DNA from: Variovorax boronicumulans
GTDB lineage: Bacteria > Pseudomonadota > Gammaproteobacteria > Burkholderiales > Burkholderiaceae_C
Assembly: GCF_029892485.1 (NCBI RefSeq)
Contig: NZ_JARXVG010000012.1
Location: 175,781-239,780 of the forward strand
Direction: 5' to 3'
Length of the DNA stretch: 64,000 nucleotides
Below are positions 16,449-24,987 of this stretch, one piece after another. The first letter of the stretch is position 1. Each line of letters starts with the position of its first letter. The notes below the pieces were generated by a model that saw only the letters and a list, made by a program, of their open reading frames with translations, was not told the DNA's origin and did no database searches. The position numbers were made by a program, and so were the translations under genes.

Positions 16449-17347
16449 GGCGTCTTGTCCTTGGCGTCCACCGCATGGGCGAACGGGGCGATGTGGTTGG
16501 CGAGGATGGTGCAGACCTCGGGCGGCAGGTCGTGGCCCATGCCGGGAACGGAAATGAAGGTCGAACCGGGGATGCGCGCAGCCGAATCCTTGCCGCAGGC
16601 GATGGGCACGAGCGCATCGGCTTCGCCGTGCAGCACCAGCGTCGGGCGCCGGATGCGCGCGAGCACCTGGGGGCGGTCGTCGTCGGCGCCGATGGCGAGC
16701 ATCTGCCGCATCAGCCCGGCCGGATGGTAGGCACGGCGCATGCTGAAGACGAGGCGCTCGGCCAGTTCTTCGTCGGTCTGCGGATAGGCCGGGCTCTGGA
16801 TCAGCCGCAGCAACCGGATGCTGTGCGCGACGAGCTCTGCCTCGCCCTTGCCGAGCGGCCGGCGCATGAGCATGGCCGCCACTTCGCGGCGCGGGCCGGG
16901 CAGGCCGCGCGCGCCGCTCGAACTCATGATGCTCACGAGACTGGCCGTGCGCTCCGGCGCCGTGGCGGCCAGGCGCTGCGCGATCATGCCGCCCATCGAG
17001 GCGCCGACGATGTGCGCCTTGGCGATGCCCAACGCATCCAGCACGCCGATCGAATCGTGCGTCATGTCCTGCAGCGTGTACGCCGAGCGCACCTTCAGGC
17101 CGAGCCGGTGGCGGATGGTTTCCCACACGATGTTGCCGACGCCCGCATGGTCGAAGCCCTGGCTGAGGCCGATGTCGCGGTTGTCGTGGCGCACCACGCG
17201 AAAGCCCGCGTCGACCAACTGCTGCACGAAGGCGGCGGGCCATGCGACCAGCTGCATGCCGAGGCCCATGATGAGCAGGATGACGGGGCGCCCTTCGCCT
17301 CCGGTGTCGTCGACTTCGATCTGCAGCCCGTTGGCGGTGACTTTCAT
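16445..17347 (-). CDS. Alpha/beta hydrolase
   Basis: A 300-residue alpha/beta-hydrolase-fold enzyme. The oxyanion strand is ILLIMGLG near 23-30, the nucleophile elbow is GASMGG with Ser117, an acid is likely in LHGEADALVP, and the catalytic histidine lies in VPGMGHDLP near the C-terminus. The HDNRDIGLSQ segment is common in the subgroup that includes aclacinomycin methylesterase-like and other carboxylesterases. No signal peptide is visible. The ATG at 17347 lies 13 bases after the 2OG-oxygenase gene and the stop overlaps queF. The substrate is unknown. Confidence 0.85.
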   Translation of the reverse strand: MKVTANGLQIEVDDTGGEGRPVILLIMGLGMQLVAWPAAFVQQLVDAGFRVVRHDNRDIGLSQGFDHAGVGNIVWETIRHRLGLKVRSAYTLQDMTHDSIGVLDALGIAKAHIVGASMGGMIAQRLAATAPERTASLVSIMSSSGARGLPGPRREVAAMLMRRPLGKGEAELVAHSIRLLRLIQSPAYPQTDEELAERLVFSMRRAYHPAGLMRQMLAIGADDDRPQVLARIRRPTLVLHGEADALVPIACGKDSAARIPGSTFISVPGMGHDLPPEVCTILANHIAPFAHAVDAKDKTP

Positions 17348-17360
17348 CGGTTCCCCGTCG

Positions 17361-18203
17361 TTACTTGAATTCGCGCTCGCGCAGCCACTTGGTGGCGACC
17401 CACTTCTCACCCGCGAGCACCGGCGCGCCGCCATGCAGCGTCCGGGTGACCGGGTCGGGGCGGTCGTAGCTGAAGAAGACGCCAGTGCCGCGCACGGGCG
17501 CGACTTCGAGCCCCACATCGGGGAAGGTGGTGGCGCCGCCCTGCTCGGGCTCCTGCAGGTACATCACCAGCGTGGCCACGCGCTGGCCGCCGCGCTTGAG
17601 GATGGTGGGCGTGCCGGACTCGTGGGGGTCGAAGTAGTCGTAGTGGGGGCGGTACTGCGCGCCGGGCGCGTAGCGCAGGATCTGCAGGCCTTCGCCGTAT
17701 TCGAGCGGCCAGCGCAGCAGCGTGGCCAGGCGTTGTTCCAGCCGCGCGACGATTTCGTTCTCTCCGCGCTCGAAGAACATGCCGTCGCTGGTGCGATCGA
17801 CGTTGAGCACCTCGCCGCCGGTGCGCGTTTCCACGGTGAGCGAGCGCGCGAGCCGCACGCGCGCCGCGGCGATCAGCCCCTCGCATTCCTCACCCGACAG
17901 CAGGTTGCCGAAGACGATGACGCGCGGATGCCGCATCGTCTGCAGCACCTGGATGCGACGGTCACCGGCGTCGATGTAGAGCGGCGCGCCCTCGAGATCG
18001 GGACCCGGCATCTCGGTGCGCGCCGGCGCCAGCGCCACCTCGACATTGGGGAAGCCGGCCTCCAGCTGGGCCAGCGCCACGTCGGTGGCCGAATCTTGCC
18101 AGCCGGCCGCGCGCATCGACGCACGCAGCGCAGGCACCGAATGACCGGCCGCCAGCTGGGCAACCAGCCATTCGCGCAACTCCGGACTGATCGGTTGGGA
18201 CAT
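17361..18203 (-). CDS. 2-oxoglutarate/Fe(II) oxygenase, prolyl 4-hydroxylase type
   Basis: Cytoplasmic 280-residue protein with a P4H-alpha-like dioxygenase domain from about residue 95. The iron ligands are His187-x-Asp189 in YRPHYDYFD and His257 in RTLHGGAPV; Lys267 in GEKWVATKW is placed to bind 2-oxoglutarate. Residues 1-85 form a separate N-terminal part with helical character that is not seen in minimal bacterial P4Hs. Bacterial members hydroxylate proline in proteins such as EF-Tu or collagen-like peptides; the target here is unknown. It overlaps the yaaA stop by one base and is followed 13 bases later by the hydrolase gene. Confidence 0.9.
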   Translation of the reverse strand: MSQPISPELREWLVAQLAAGHSVPALRASMRAAGWQDSATDVALAQLEAGFPNVEVALAPARTEMPGPDLEGAPLYIDAGDRRIQVLQTMRHPRVIVFGNLLSGEECEGLIAAARVRLARSLTVETRTGGEVLNVDRTSDGMFFERGENEIVARLEQRLATLLRWPLEYGEGLQILRYAPGAQYRPHYDYFDPHESGTPTILKRGGQRVATLVMYLQEPEQGGATTFPDVGLEVAPVRGTGVFFSYDRPDPVTRTLHGGAPVLAGEKWVATKWLREREFK

Positions 18204-18985
18204 CAGACTTTTCTCCTGAACACCAGCCTTTCGGCGGTTGAGACCTCTGGGTCGAAACCATAGCCTTCAAGGTCGAATTTTTCCAGCGCCTTGGGCGTGG
18301 CCGCCTTGTGTAGCACGGCCCAGCGCGCGAGCAGGCCGCGGGCGCGCTTGGCGAAGAAGCTCACGATCTTGTACTTGTCGCCCTTCCACTCCTGGAACAC
18401 GCATTCGACCACGCGCGCCTTGAGCACCTTCTGGTCGACCGACTTGAAGTATTCCTGCGAGGCCACGTTGACGACCACCGGCGTGCGATCAGCCGCGAGG
18501 CGCTCGTTCAGGTGCTCGGCAATGCGCGAGCCCCAGAAGGCATACAGGTCCTTGCCGTGGCGGTTGGCCAGTTGGGTGCCCATTTCGAGTCGGTAGGGCT
18601 GCAGGCGGTCGAGCGGCCGCAGGATGCCGTAGAGGCCGCTGAGGATGCAGACGTGGTCCTGCGCCCAGGCGAGCTGCGCGGGCGTGAGGCTGCGGGCATC
18701 GAGCCCGCCGTAGACGTCGCCGTCGAATGCAAAGGCGGCTTGGCGGGCGTTCTTCGCGGTGCTCTTGGCGGACCAGGCCTCGTAGCGGGCCGCGTTGAGG
18801 GCGGAGAGCTTGTCCGAGAGGTGCATGAGCTCGGAGATCTCGAGGGGCGATTTATCGCGCAGCAGCTTGATCAGCTCGGTCGAGGGGCCGCGCGGGGCTT
18901 CGAAATGGGGTTGGGTGGCAGGGACTTCGGGGGGAACCGGGGTGTCGTAGTCGAGTGACTTTGCGGGGGAAAGCAGGAAGAGCAT
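18203..18985 (-). CDS. yaaA: Peroxide stress protein YaaA (DUF328/UPF0246)
   Basis: A 260-residue cytoplasmic protein with the family start MLFLLSPAKSLDY and the conserved blocks LMHLSDKLSALNAARY, AFDGDVYGGLDA, ILSGLYGILRPLD and VVNVASQEYFKSVD. In Escherichia coli YaaA lowers free intracellular iron during hydrogen peroxide stress and is under OxyR; it has a DNA-binding-like fold. The ATG at 18985 begins exactly at the family N-terminus. It is the first gene of a four-gene operon on the minus strand and diverges from valS. Confidence 0.92.
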   Translation of the reverse strand: MLFLLSPAKSLDYDTPVPPEVPATQPHFEAPRGPSTELIKLLRDKSPLEISELMHLSDKLSALNAARYEAWSAKSTAKNARQAAFAFDGDVYGGLDARSLTPAQLAWAQDHVCILSGLYGILRPLDRLQPYRLEMGTQLANRHGKDLYAFWGSRIAEHLNERLAADRTPVVVNVASQEYFKSVDQKVLKARVVECVFQEWKGDKYKIVSFFAKRARGLLARWAVLHKAATPKALEKFDLEGYGFDPEVSTAERLVFRRKV

Positions 18986-19092
18986 CCCGGAATTATGAGT
19001 GGCGCCTGTGTCACCGAGTCGCCCCGGTAAAATCGTGGGCTGTCCCACCTGTTCCCCACGGCCGCCCCCGAAGGCGCCGTTCTGCACTTCCC

Positions 19093-21972
19093 ATGAGCGA
19101 ACCCATCACCCCTGCCGCCCAACCTGGACTGGAGAGCCTGTCCAAATCGTTCGAACCCGCCGCCATCGAGGCGCACTGGGGCCCCGAATGGGAAAAGCGC
19201 GGCTACGCGAAGGCCGGCTACCGCGGCACGCAGCAGCCCAAGGAAGGCGCCGAGTCGTTCGCGATCCAGCTGCCGCCGCCGAACGTGACCGGCACGCTGC
19301 ACATGGGCCATGCGTTCAACCAGACGATCATGGACAGCCTCACGCGCTACCACCGCATGAAGGGCGACAACACGCTGTGGCTGCCGGGCACCGACCACGC
19401 CGGCATCGCCACGCAGATCGTGGTGGAGCGCCAGCTGCAGGAGCAGAAGGTCAGCCGCCATGACCTGGGCCGCAAGAACTTCGTGGCGCGTGTGTGGGAA
19501 TGGAAAGAGAAGTCGGGCAACACCATCACCCAGCAGATGCGCCGCATGGGCGACACGGTCGATTGGAGCCGCGAGTACTTCACGATGGACGAGGACCTCT
19601 CGGCGGTCGTGACGCAGACCTTCGTGAAGCTCTACGAAGAGGGCCTCATCTACCGCGGCAAGCGCCTGGGCAACTGGGACCCGGTGCTCAAGACCTCGGT
19701 GAGCGACCTCGAGGTCGAGAGCGAGGAAGAAGACGGCTCGCTCTGGCACATCGCCTACCCGCTGGAAGACGGCAGCGGCAGGCTGACCGTGGCCACCACC
19801 CGGCCCGAAACCATGCTCGGCGACACGGCCGTGATGGTCCACCCGGAAGACGAGCGCTACAGGCACCTGATCGGCCAGCGCGTGAAGCTGCCGCTGGTGG
19901 ACCGGCTGATCCCGATCATCGCGGACGACTACGTCGACAAGGCATTCGGCACCGGCGTGGTCAAGGTCACGCCAGCCCACGACTACAACGACTATGCGGT
20001 CGGCCAGCGCCACAAGCTCGATGTGATCGGCATCCTCACGCTGGACGCGACCATCAACGACAACGCACCCGAGAAGTACCGCGGCATGGACCGCTTCGTG
20101 GCACGCAAGGCCATCGTGGCCGACCTGGACGCGCTGGGCCTGCTCGTCGAGGTGAAGAAGCACAAGCTGATGGTGCCGCGCTGCGCGCGCTCGGGCGCCA
20201 TCGTCGAGCCGATGCTCACCGACCAGTGGTACGTGGCCATGACGCGCCCGGGCGCGGACGGCCAATCGATCGCGCAGAAAGCCATCGACGTGGTGAAGTC
20301 GGGCGAGGTTCGCTTCGTGCCCGAGAACTGGGTCAACACCTACAACCACTGGATGGAGAACATCCAGGACTGGACGATCTCGCGGCAGCTCTGGTGGGGC
20401 CACCAGATTCCGGCCTGGTACGACGAGGAAGGCAATGTGTACGTGGCCGAGAGCGAGGCGGATGCCCAGGCCAAGGCGCCCGGCAAGACACTCACTCGCG
20501 ACGAGGACGTGCTCGACACCTGGTACTCGGCGGCGCTGGTGCCCTTCTCTTCGCTCGGCTGGCCCGAAAAGACACAGGACCTCGACCTGTACCTGCCCTC
20601 GCAGGTGCTCGTGACGGGCTACGACATCATCTTCTTCTGGGTCGCCCGGATGATCATGATGACCAAGCACTTCACCGGCAAGGTGCCGTTCAAGGACGTG
20701 TACATCCACGGCCTGGTGCGCGATTCGCAGGGCAAGAAGATGAGCAAGTCCGAAGGCAACGTGCTCGACCCGGTCGACCTGATCGATGGCATCCAGCTGC
20801 CCGAACTGCTGGACAAGCGCACGCAAGGCCTTCGCAAGCCCGAGACGGCGCCTGCGGTGCGCAAGAACACGCAGAAGGAATTTCCGGAGGGCATTCCGGC
20901 CTTCGGCGCGGATGCGCTGCGCTTCACCTTCGCGTCGCTGGCCTCGCTCGGCCGCAGCATCAACTTCGACTCGAAGCGCTGCGAGGGCTATCGCAACTTC
21001 TGCAACAAGCTGTGGAACGCCACGCGCTTCGTGCTGATGAACTGCGAAGGCCAGGACTGCGGCCTCATGGAGCACACGAAGGAAGAGTGCAAGGTCGGCG
21101 GCCCGGCCCATGGCTACCTGAAGTTCAGCCGCGCGGACTACTGGATCGTCTCGCAGCTGCAGCGCGTGGAAGCCGAGGTGGCCAAGGGCTTCGAGGAGTA
21201 TCGGCTCGACAACGTGGCCAACGCGATCTACCAGTTCGCGTGGGACGAGTTCTGCGACTGGTACCTGGAAATCGCCAAGGTGCAGATCCAGACCGGCGAC
21301 GAATCGCAGAAGCGCGCCACGCGCCGCACGCTGATCCGCACGCTCGAGACGCTGCTGCGCCTGGCGCATCCGGTGATTCCGTTCATCACGGAAGAGCTGT
21401 GGCAGAAGGTGTCGAAGGTGGCGGGCCGCGAGGGCGAGTCGATCATGATCGCCGCGTATCCGAAGAGCCAGCCCGAGAAGATCGACGAGGCGGCCGAGGC
21501 GCATGTGGCGCGGCTGAAGGCGCTGGTGGATGCATGCCGCACGCTGCGTGGCGAGATGAACGTGTCGCCCGCCACGCGCCTGCCGCTCTACGCGGTGGCC
21601 GACGATGCCGAAGGCGCGGCGTTCCTGCGCGAATCGGCACCGGTGCTGCAGGCGCTCGCCAAGCTCAAGGAAGTGAAGGTCTTCGACGACGAGGCTTCGT
21701 GGCAAGCCGCGGCCGAGGCGGCACCCGTTGCAGTGGTGGGCGCGGCGCGCCTGTGCCTGCACATGGAGATCGACAAGGCGGCCGAAAAGCTTCGCATCGG
21801 CAAGGAGATCGCGCGCATCGAAGGCGAGATCGCAAAGGTGCACGCCAAACTCGGTAACGAAGCGTTCGTCGCGAAAGCGCCTCCGGCGGTGATCGAGCAA
21901 GAACGTAAACGTCTGACTGACTTTTCGGCCACTCTGGAGCGGCTTCGCGACCAACTTGTACGCCTAGGCTGA
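19093..21972 (+). CDS. valS: Valyl-tRNA synthetase
   Basis: Charges tRNA-Val. The 959-residue class I enzyme has the HIGH-type motif HMGH at 70-73, the editing (CP1) domain with the TTRPETMLGDTAV segment, the KMSKS motif at 549-553, an anticodon-binding helical domain and a C-terminal coiled coil of about 65 residues (EIDKAAEKLRIGKEIARIEG onward) that is diagnostic for ValRS. A TAAAAT hexamer at 19028-19033 could be its -10 element. It is transcribed away from yaaA. Confidence 0.97.
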   Translation: MSEPITPAAQPGLESLSKSFEPAAIEAHWGPEWEKRGYAKAGYRGTQQPKEGAESFAIQLPPPNVTGTLHMGHAFNQTIMDSLTRYHRMKGDNTLWLPGTDHAGIATQIVVERQLQEQKVSRHDLGRKNFVARVWEWKEKSGNTITQQMRRMGDTVDWSREYFTMDEDLSAVVTQTFVKLYEEGLIYRGKRLGNWDPVLKTSVSDLEVESEEEDGSLWHIAYPLEDGSGRLTVATTRPETMLGDTAVMVHPEDERYRHLIGQRVKLPLVDRLIPIIADDYVDKAFGTGVVKVTPAHDYNDYAVGQRHKLDVIGILTLDATINDNAPEKYRGMDRFVARKAIVADLDALGLLVEVKKHKLMVPRCARSGAIVEPMLTDQWYVAMTRPGADGQSIAQKAIDVVKSGEVRFVPENWVNTYNHWMENIQDWTISRQLWWGHQIPAWYDEEGNVYVAESEADAQAKAPGKTLTRDEDVLDTWYSAALVPFSSLGWPEKTQDLDLYLPSQVLVTGYDIIFFWVARMIMMTKHFTGKVPFKDVYIHGLVRDSQGKKMSKSEGNVLDPVDLIDGIQLPELLDKRTQGLRKPETAPAVRKNTQKEFPEGIPAFGADALRFTFASLASLGRSINFDSKRCEGYRNFCNKLWNATRFVLMNCEGQDCGLMEHTKEECKVGGPAHGYLKFSRADYWIVSQLQRVEAEVAKGFEEYRLDNVANAIYQFAWDEFCDWYLEIAKVQIQTGDESQKRATRRTLIRTLETLLRLAHPVIPFITEELWQKVSKVAGREGESIMIAAYPKSQPEKIDEAAEAHVARLKALVDACRTLRGEMNVSPATRLPLYAVADDAEGAAFLRESAPVLQALAKLKEVKVFDDEASWQAAAEAAPVAVVGAARLCLHMEIDKAAEKLRIGKEIARIEGEIAKVHAKLGNEAFVAKAPPAVIEQERKRLTDFSATLERLRDQLVRLG

Positions 21973-22074
21973 CAGACGCAGGGCATCGAAGGCGTTTAGG
22001 ATTCCGGGAGCGGCTTCGTGCCGTCCCCGCATCCGGAATTTCCCTACCCCTTTCAGAAAGACGCTGAACTGCCC

Positions 22075-22965
22075 ATGTCCACTTCCTCGACACGCATCCG
22101 CAAGGCCGTATTTCCTGTTGCAGGCTTCGGCACCCGCTTTCTGCCGGCCACCAAGGCACAGCCCAAGGAAATGCTGCCGGTGGTCGACAAGCCGCTGATC
22201 CAGTACGCCGTCGAGGAAGCCTATGCCGCGGGCATCCGCGACATGATTTTTGTGACTGGCCGCAACAAGCGTGCGATCGAAGATCACTACGACACCGCCT
22301 ACGAACTCGAAAGCCAGCTCGAAGCCAGCGGCAAGGATGCGCTGCTGAAGATTGCGCGTTCTGTGATGCCCGACGACATGACCTGCTCGTACGTGCGCCA
22401 GCCGCGCATGCTGGGCCTGGGCCACGCCGTGCTGTGCGCCGAGCACCTGGTCGGCAACGAGCCTTTCGCCGTGCTGCTCGCCGACGACTTGATGGTCGGC
22501 CCCGAGGGCGGCGAGCCGGTGCTCGCGCAGATGACGTCGGCTTTCGCGCGCCTGGGCGGCTCGCTGCTGGCGGTGCAGGAAGTGCCGCTCGCGCACGTCA
22601 AGCGCTACGGCATCGTGGCTGGCGAACAGATCGAGGAAGGCCTGGTGAAAGTCAACCGCATGGTCGAGAAGCCCAAGCCTGAAGATGCGCCCTCGCGCCT
22701 GGGCGTGGCGGGCCGCTACATCCTCACGCCGGGCGTGTTCGACGAGATCCGCAACCAGCCCAAGGGCGCGGGCGGCGAGATCCAGCTGACCGACGGCATC
22801 GCGGCGCTGATGAAGAAGGAATCGGTCTACGCATACGCCTACAAGGGCATCCGCTACGACTGCGGCAGCAAGGAAGGCTTCCTGCAGGCCACGGTGGAAC
22901 TGGCGCTGGCGCACCCCGAAGTGGGCGACGAATTCCGCGAATACCTCAAGAGCCTGAAGCTCTGA
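22075..22965 (+). CDS. galU: UTP-glucose-1-phosphate uridylyltransferase
   Basis: Makes UDP-glucose from UTP and glucose 1-phosphate for polysaccharide and trehalose synthesis. The 296-residue product has the nucleotide-binding signature FPVAGFGTRFLPATK near the start, the EMLPVVDKPLIQY block, LLADDLMVG (metal-binding Asp region), and GGEIQLTDGIAAL. The start at 22075 is chosen because it places the signature at residue ~13 as in other GalU; a GTG at 22018 would add 19 residues without homology. It lies 102 bases after valS on the same strand and ends at a clear terminator. Confidence 0.95.
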   Translation: MSTSSTRIRKAVFPVAGFGTRFLPATKAQPKEMLPVVDKPLIQYAVEEAYAAGIRDMIFVTGRNKRAIEDHYDTAYELESQLEASGKDALLKIARSVMPDDMTCSYVRQPRMLGLGHAVLCAEHLVGNEPFAVLLADDLMVGPEGGEPVLAQMTSAFARLGGSLLAVQEVPLAHVKRYGIVAGEQIEEGLVKVNRMVEKPKPEDAPSRLGVAGRYILTPGVFDEIRNQPKGAGGEIQLTDGIAALMKKESVYAYAYKGIRYDCGSKEGFLQATVELALAHPEVGDEFREYLKSLKL

Positions 22966-22983
22966 GACGCGCCGGGAAGCACC

Positions 22984-23017
22984 AAAGCAAAAGGGGCCGC
23001 TGGGCCCCTTTGCTTTT
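22984..23017. terminator. Bidirectional terminator between galU and the TusA-like gene
   Basis: A strong stem GCAAAAGGGGCC / GGCCCCTTTGC with a GCTG loop and one bulge lies 18 bases after galU. T and A runs flank both arms, so it can stop transcription from galU and from the convergent TusA-like gene. Confidence 0.85.
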
Positions 23018-23032
23018 GCGCTCGAGTAGTCG

Positions 23033-23260
23033 TTAGCGCCGCTTCAACACATGGATGAAATCGGTGTCGACGGTCTGCTGCTCCATGAGTTCGTTGCCGG
23101 TCTGGCGCGCGAAGGCCTGGAAGTCGCGCACCGATCCGGGGTCGGTCGACACCACCTTGAGCAGTTGCCCGCTCGCCATGTCGTTGAGCGACTTCTTCGC
23201 CTTGAGGATGGGCAGCGGGCAGTTCAGCCCGCGGGTGTCGATTTCGCGATCAACTTCCAC
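23033..23260 (-). CDS. TusA/SirA-family sulfur carrier protein
   Basis: A 75-residue protein of the TusA fold. The persulfide-bearing cysteine is Cys14 in the CPLPILKAKKSL motif; the DTRGLNCPLP N-terminus is diagnostic. Family members relay sulfur for tRNA thiolation, molybdenum cofactor or sulfur oxidation; the exact partner is not shown. The start is a GTG preceded by GAGGAG at seven bases, inside the 3' end of the NUDIX gene (11-base overlap), so translation is probably coupled. cysM upstream on the same strand gives a sulfur-metabolism context. Confidence 0.88.
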   Translation of the reverse strand: MEVDREIDTRGLNCPLPILKAKKSLNDMASGQLLKVVSTDPGSVRDFQAFARQTGNELMEQQTVDTDFIHVLKRR

Positions 23261-23828
23261 GCTGGGGCTCCTCGGGCGGCAGGTTCAGGCCGCGGCGGCG
23301 TTCTTCGTTCTCGGCGGCGGTGAAGAACACGGGTTCGTGGCCCCGCGTGCGCAACCAGTCGGCCAGTGCGTAGCCCGTGCCCGCGGGCCAGCAGCGAAGG
23401 TCCGGCAGGTCGTAGAGGCGGTAGTCCACCAGCTCGGGCGAGAGCTTCACCTCGCCGTCGGCCACCACATGGTAGGCGATGATGATCTGGTTCATGCGCT
23501 GGAAGTCGTAGGCACCCACGAGCTTCGTGGCGCTCACATCGAGGTTGGTTTCTTCCTTCACCTCGCGTGCGATGCCTTCCTCGGGCGTCTCGCCGGCTTC
23601 CATGAACCCGGTGATCAGCGCGAACATCTTGCCGGGCCAGGCCGCATTGCGCGCCAGCAGCACCTGGCCGCGGTACTCGACGATGGCCGCGAGCACGGGC
23701 GTGGGATTGTTCCAGTGCGTGTGGCCGCAGTTCGGGCAACGCAGGCGCTCCTTGGGACCGCCGTCTTCCATCAACGCGATCCATTCCAGCGGCGTGGCGC
23801 AGACCTGGCAAAACTTGGGGTGGGGCAT
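23250..23828 (-). CDS. NUDIX hydrolase with zinc-ribbon N-terminus
   Basis: A 192-residue hydrolase of nucleoside-diphosphate-linked compounds. The N-terminus has a four-cysteine zinc ribbon (Cys7, Cys10, Cys31, Cys34). The Nudix box G-x5-E-x7-REVxEE occupies about 74-97, with REVKEE supplying the metal-binding glutamates. The layout resembles NADH pyrophosphatase NudC without its N-terminal domain, but the SQPWPFPxS substrate motif of NudC is absent, so the substrate is open. It lies 63 bases from the cysM stop and overlaps the TusA-like gene. Confidence 0.88.
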   Translation of the reverse strand: MPHPKFCQVCATPLEWIALMEDGGPKERLRCPNCGHTHWNNPTPVLAAIVEYRGQVLLARNAAWPGKMFALITGFMEAGETPEEGIAREVKEETNLDVSATKLVGAYDFQRMNQIIIAYHVVADGEVKLSPELVDYRLYDLPDLRCWPAGTGYALADWLRTRGHEPVFFTAAENEERRRGLNLPPEEPQRGS

Positions 23829-23890
23829 GGGGCTGCTCTTTTTATGGCGTGCAGCGCCCGTTGATCGGGGCTGCAGCGGGGTCTATTGAT

Positions 23891-24793
23891 TTATGCGGGA
23901 AAGACGCCGGTCGACAAATAGCGATCGCCGCGGTCGCACACCACGAACACGATGGTGGCGTTCTCGACCTTCTTGGCGACTTCGAGCGCCGCCCACAACG
24001 CGCCGGCCGCGGAGATGCCGCCGAAGATGCCCTCTTCGCGCGCGAGGCGTCGGCACATTTCCTCGGCGTCGTCCTGGCTCACGTTGATTTCTTCGTCGAC
24101 GCGGCTCGGGTCGTAGATCTTCGGCAGGTACTCGGTGGGCCACTTGCGGATGCCGGGAATGCGCGAGCCCTCGGCCGGCTGGGCGCCGATGATGCGCACC
24201 GCAGGGTTCTTTTCCTTCAGGAAACGAGAGACGCCAGTGATGGTGCCGGTGGTGCCCATGGCACTCACGAAGTGCGTGATCTTGCCCTTGGTGTCGGCCC
24301 AGATCTCGGGACCGGTGGTCTCGTAGTGGATGCGCGGGTTGTCGGGGTTGGCGAACTGGTCTAGCACCCGGCCCTTGCCTTGGCCAACCATCTGCTCGGC
24401 GAGGTCACGGGCGTATTCCATGCCGCCGCTCTTGGGGGTGAGCACCAGTTCGGCGCCGAAGGCCTTCATGGTCTGGGCGCGTTCGACGGAGAGGTCCTCC
24501 GGCATGATCAGCACCATGCGGTAGCCCTTGATGGCCGCAGCCATCGCGAGCGCGATGCCGGTGTTGCCCGAGGTGGCTTCGATCAGGGTGTCACCGGGCT
24601 TGATTTCGCCGCGTTCCTCGGCGCGCTTGATCATCGAGAGGGCCGGCCGGTCTTTGACAGATCCCGCGGGGTTGTTGCCTTCGAGCTTGCCGAGGATCAC
24701 GTTTCCGCGCTTGGCATTTTCGGCTGCATCGATGCGTTGCAGAGCGACCAGGGGGGTCTTGCCAATGGCGTCTTCGATCGTCGGATAATTCAT
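23891..24793 (-). CDS. cysM: Cysteine synthase B
   Basis: PLP enzyme making cysteine (or S-sulfocysteine from thiosulfate) from O-acetylserine. The 300-residue protein carries the PLP lysine Lys47 in NPAGSVKDRP, the substrate loop EATSGNTGIALA, and the CysM-type ending where DRGDRYLSTGVF is typical. Length and the NRPALSMI-like variant PALSMIKRAEERGEIKPGDTL fit CysM better than CysK. Start taken at MNYPTIEDAIGKTPL; a GTG three codons upstream is possible. It diverges from tRNA-Leu with only 42 bases between. Confidence 0.93.
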   Translation of the reverse strand: MNYPTIEDAIGKTPLVALQRIDAAENAKRGNVILGKLEGNNPAGSVKDRPALSMIKRAEERGEIKPGDTLIEATSGNTGIALAMAAAIKGYRMVLIMPEDLSVERAQTMKAFGAELVLTPKSGGMEYARDLAEQMVGQGKGRVLDQFANPDNPRIHYETTGPEIWADTKGKITHFVSAMGTTGTITGVSRFLKEKNPAVRIIGAQPAEGSRIPGIRKWPTEYLPKIYDPSRVDEEINVSQDDAEEMCRRLAREEGIFGGISAAGALWAALEVAKKVENATIVFVVCDRGDRYLSTGVFPA

Positions 24794-24807
24794 GGCAGCC
24801 ACTGTGC

Positions 24808-24813
24808 CATAAT
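24808..24813 (+). promoter_or_regulatory. Probable -10 element of the tRNA-Leu gene
   Basis: CATAAT followed by TTTGGGCTTCG lies 22 bases before the mature tRNA 5' end, the position and context of many betaproteobacterial tRNA promoters. No clear -35 hexamer is visible at 17 bases. Confidence 0.4.
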
Positions 24814-24835
24814 TTTGGGCTTCGTTCAGAACCCT

Positions 24836-24920
24836 GCCCGGGTGGTGAAATTGGTAGACGCAGGGGACTCAAAATCCCCCACCGAAAGGTGTGCCGGTTC
24901 GATTCCGGCCCCGGGCACCA
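24836..24920 (+). tRNA. tRNA-Leu (anticodon CAA)
   Basis: An 85-base tRNA with encoded CCA. The acceptor stem is GCCCGGG/CCCGGGC, the anticodon stem GGGGA/TCCCC with loop CTCAAAA gives anticodon CAA (reads UUG). A long variable arm CACC-GAAA-GGTG marks it as class II, and the T arm is GCCGG-TTCGATT-CCGGC. The gene is intact and no integrase is next to it. Confidence 0.97.
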
Positions 24921-24987
24921 TCGATACCGTGCTGTCGATATGGCAAAAGGGCTTCCCCGTACCTCCTCGGGAGGCACACTGATCGCC

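Noticed and set aside
18871..21954. A very long open frame (about 1000 codons) antisense to valS.
   Set aside because: It mirrors the valS codons, is rich in His, Arg, Val and Leu typical of reverse-strand high-GC frames, and has no family features. valS is certain here.
24836..24920. tRNA-Leu as an integration site of a mobile island.
   Set aside because: No integrase, no repeated 3' tRNA end and normal gene content on both sides.
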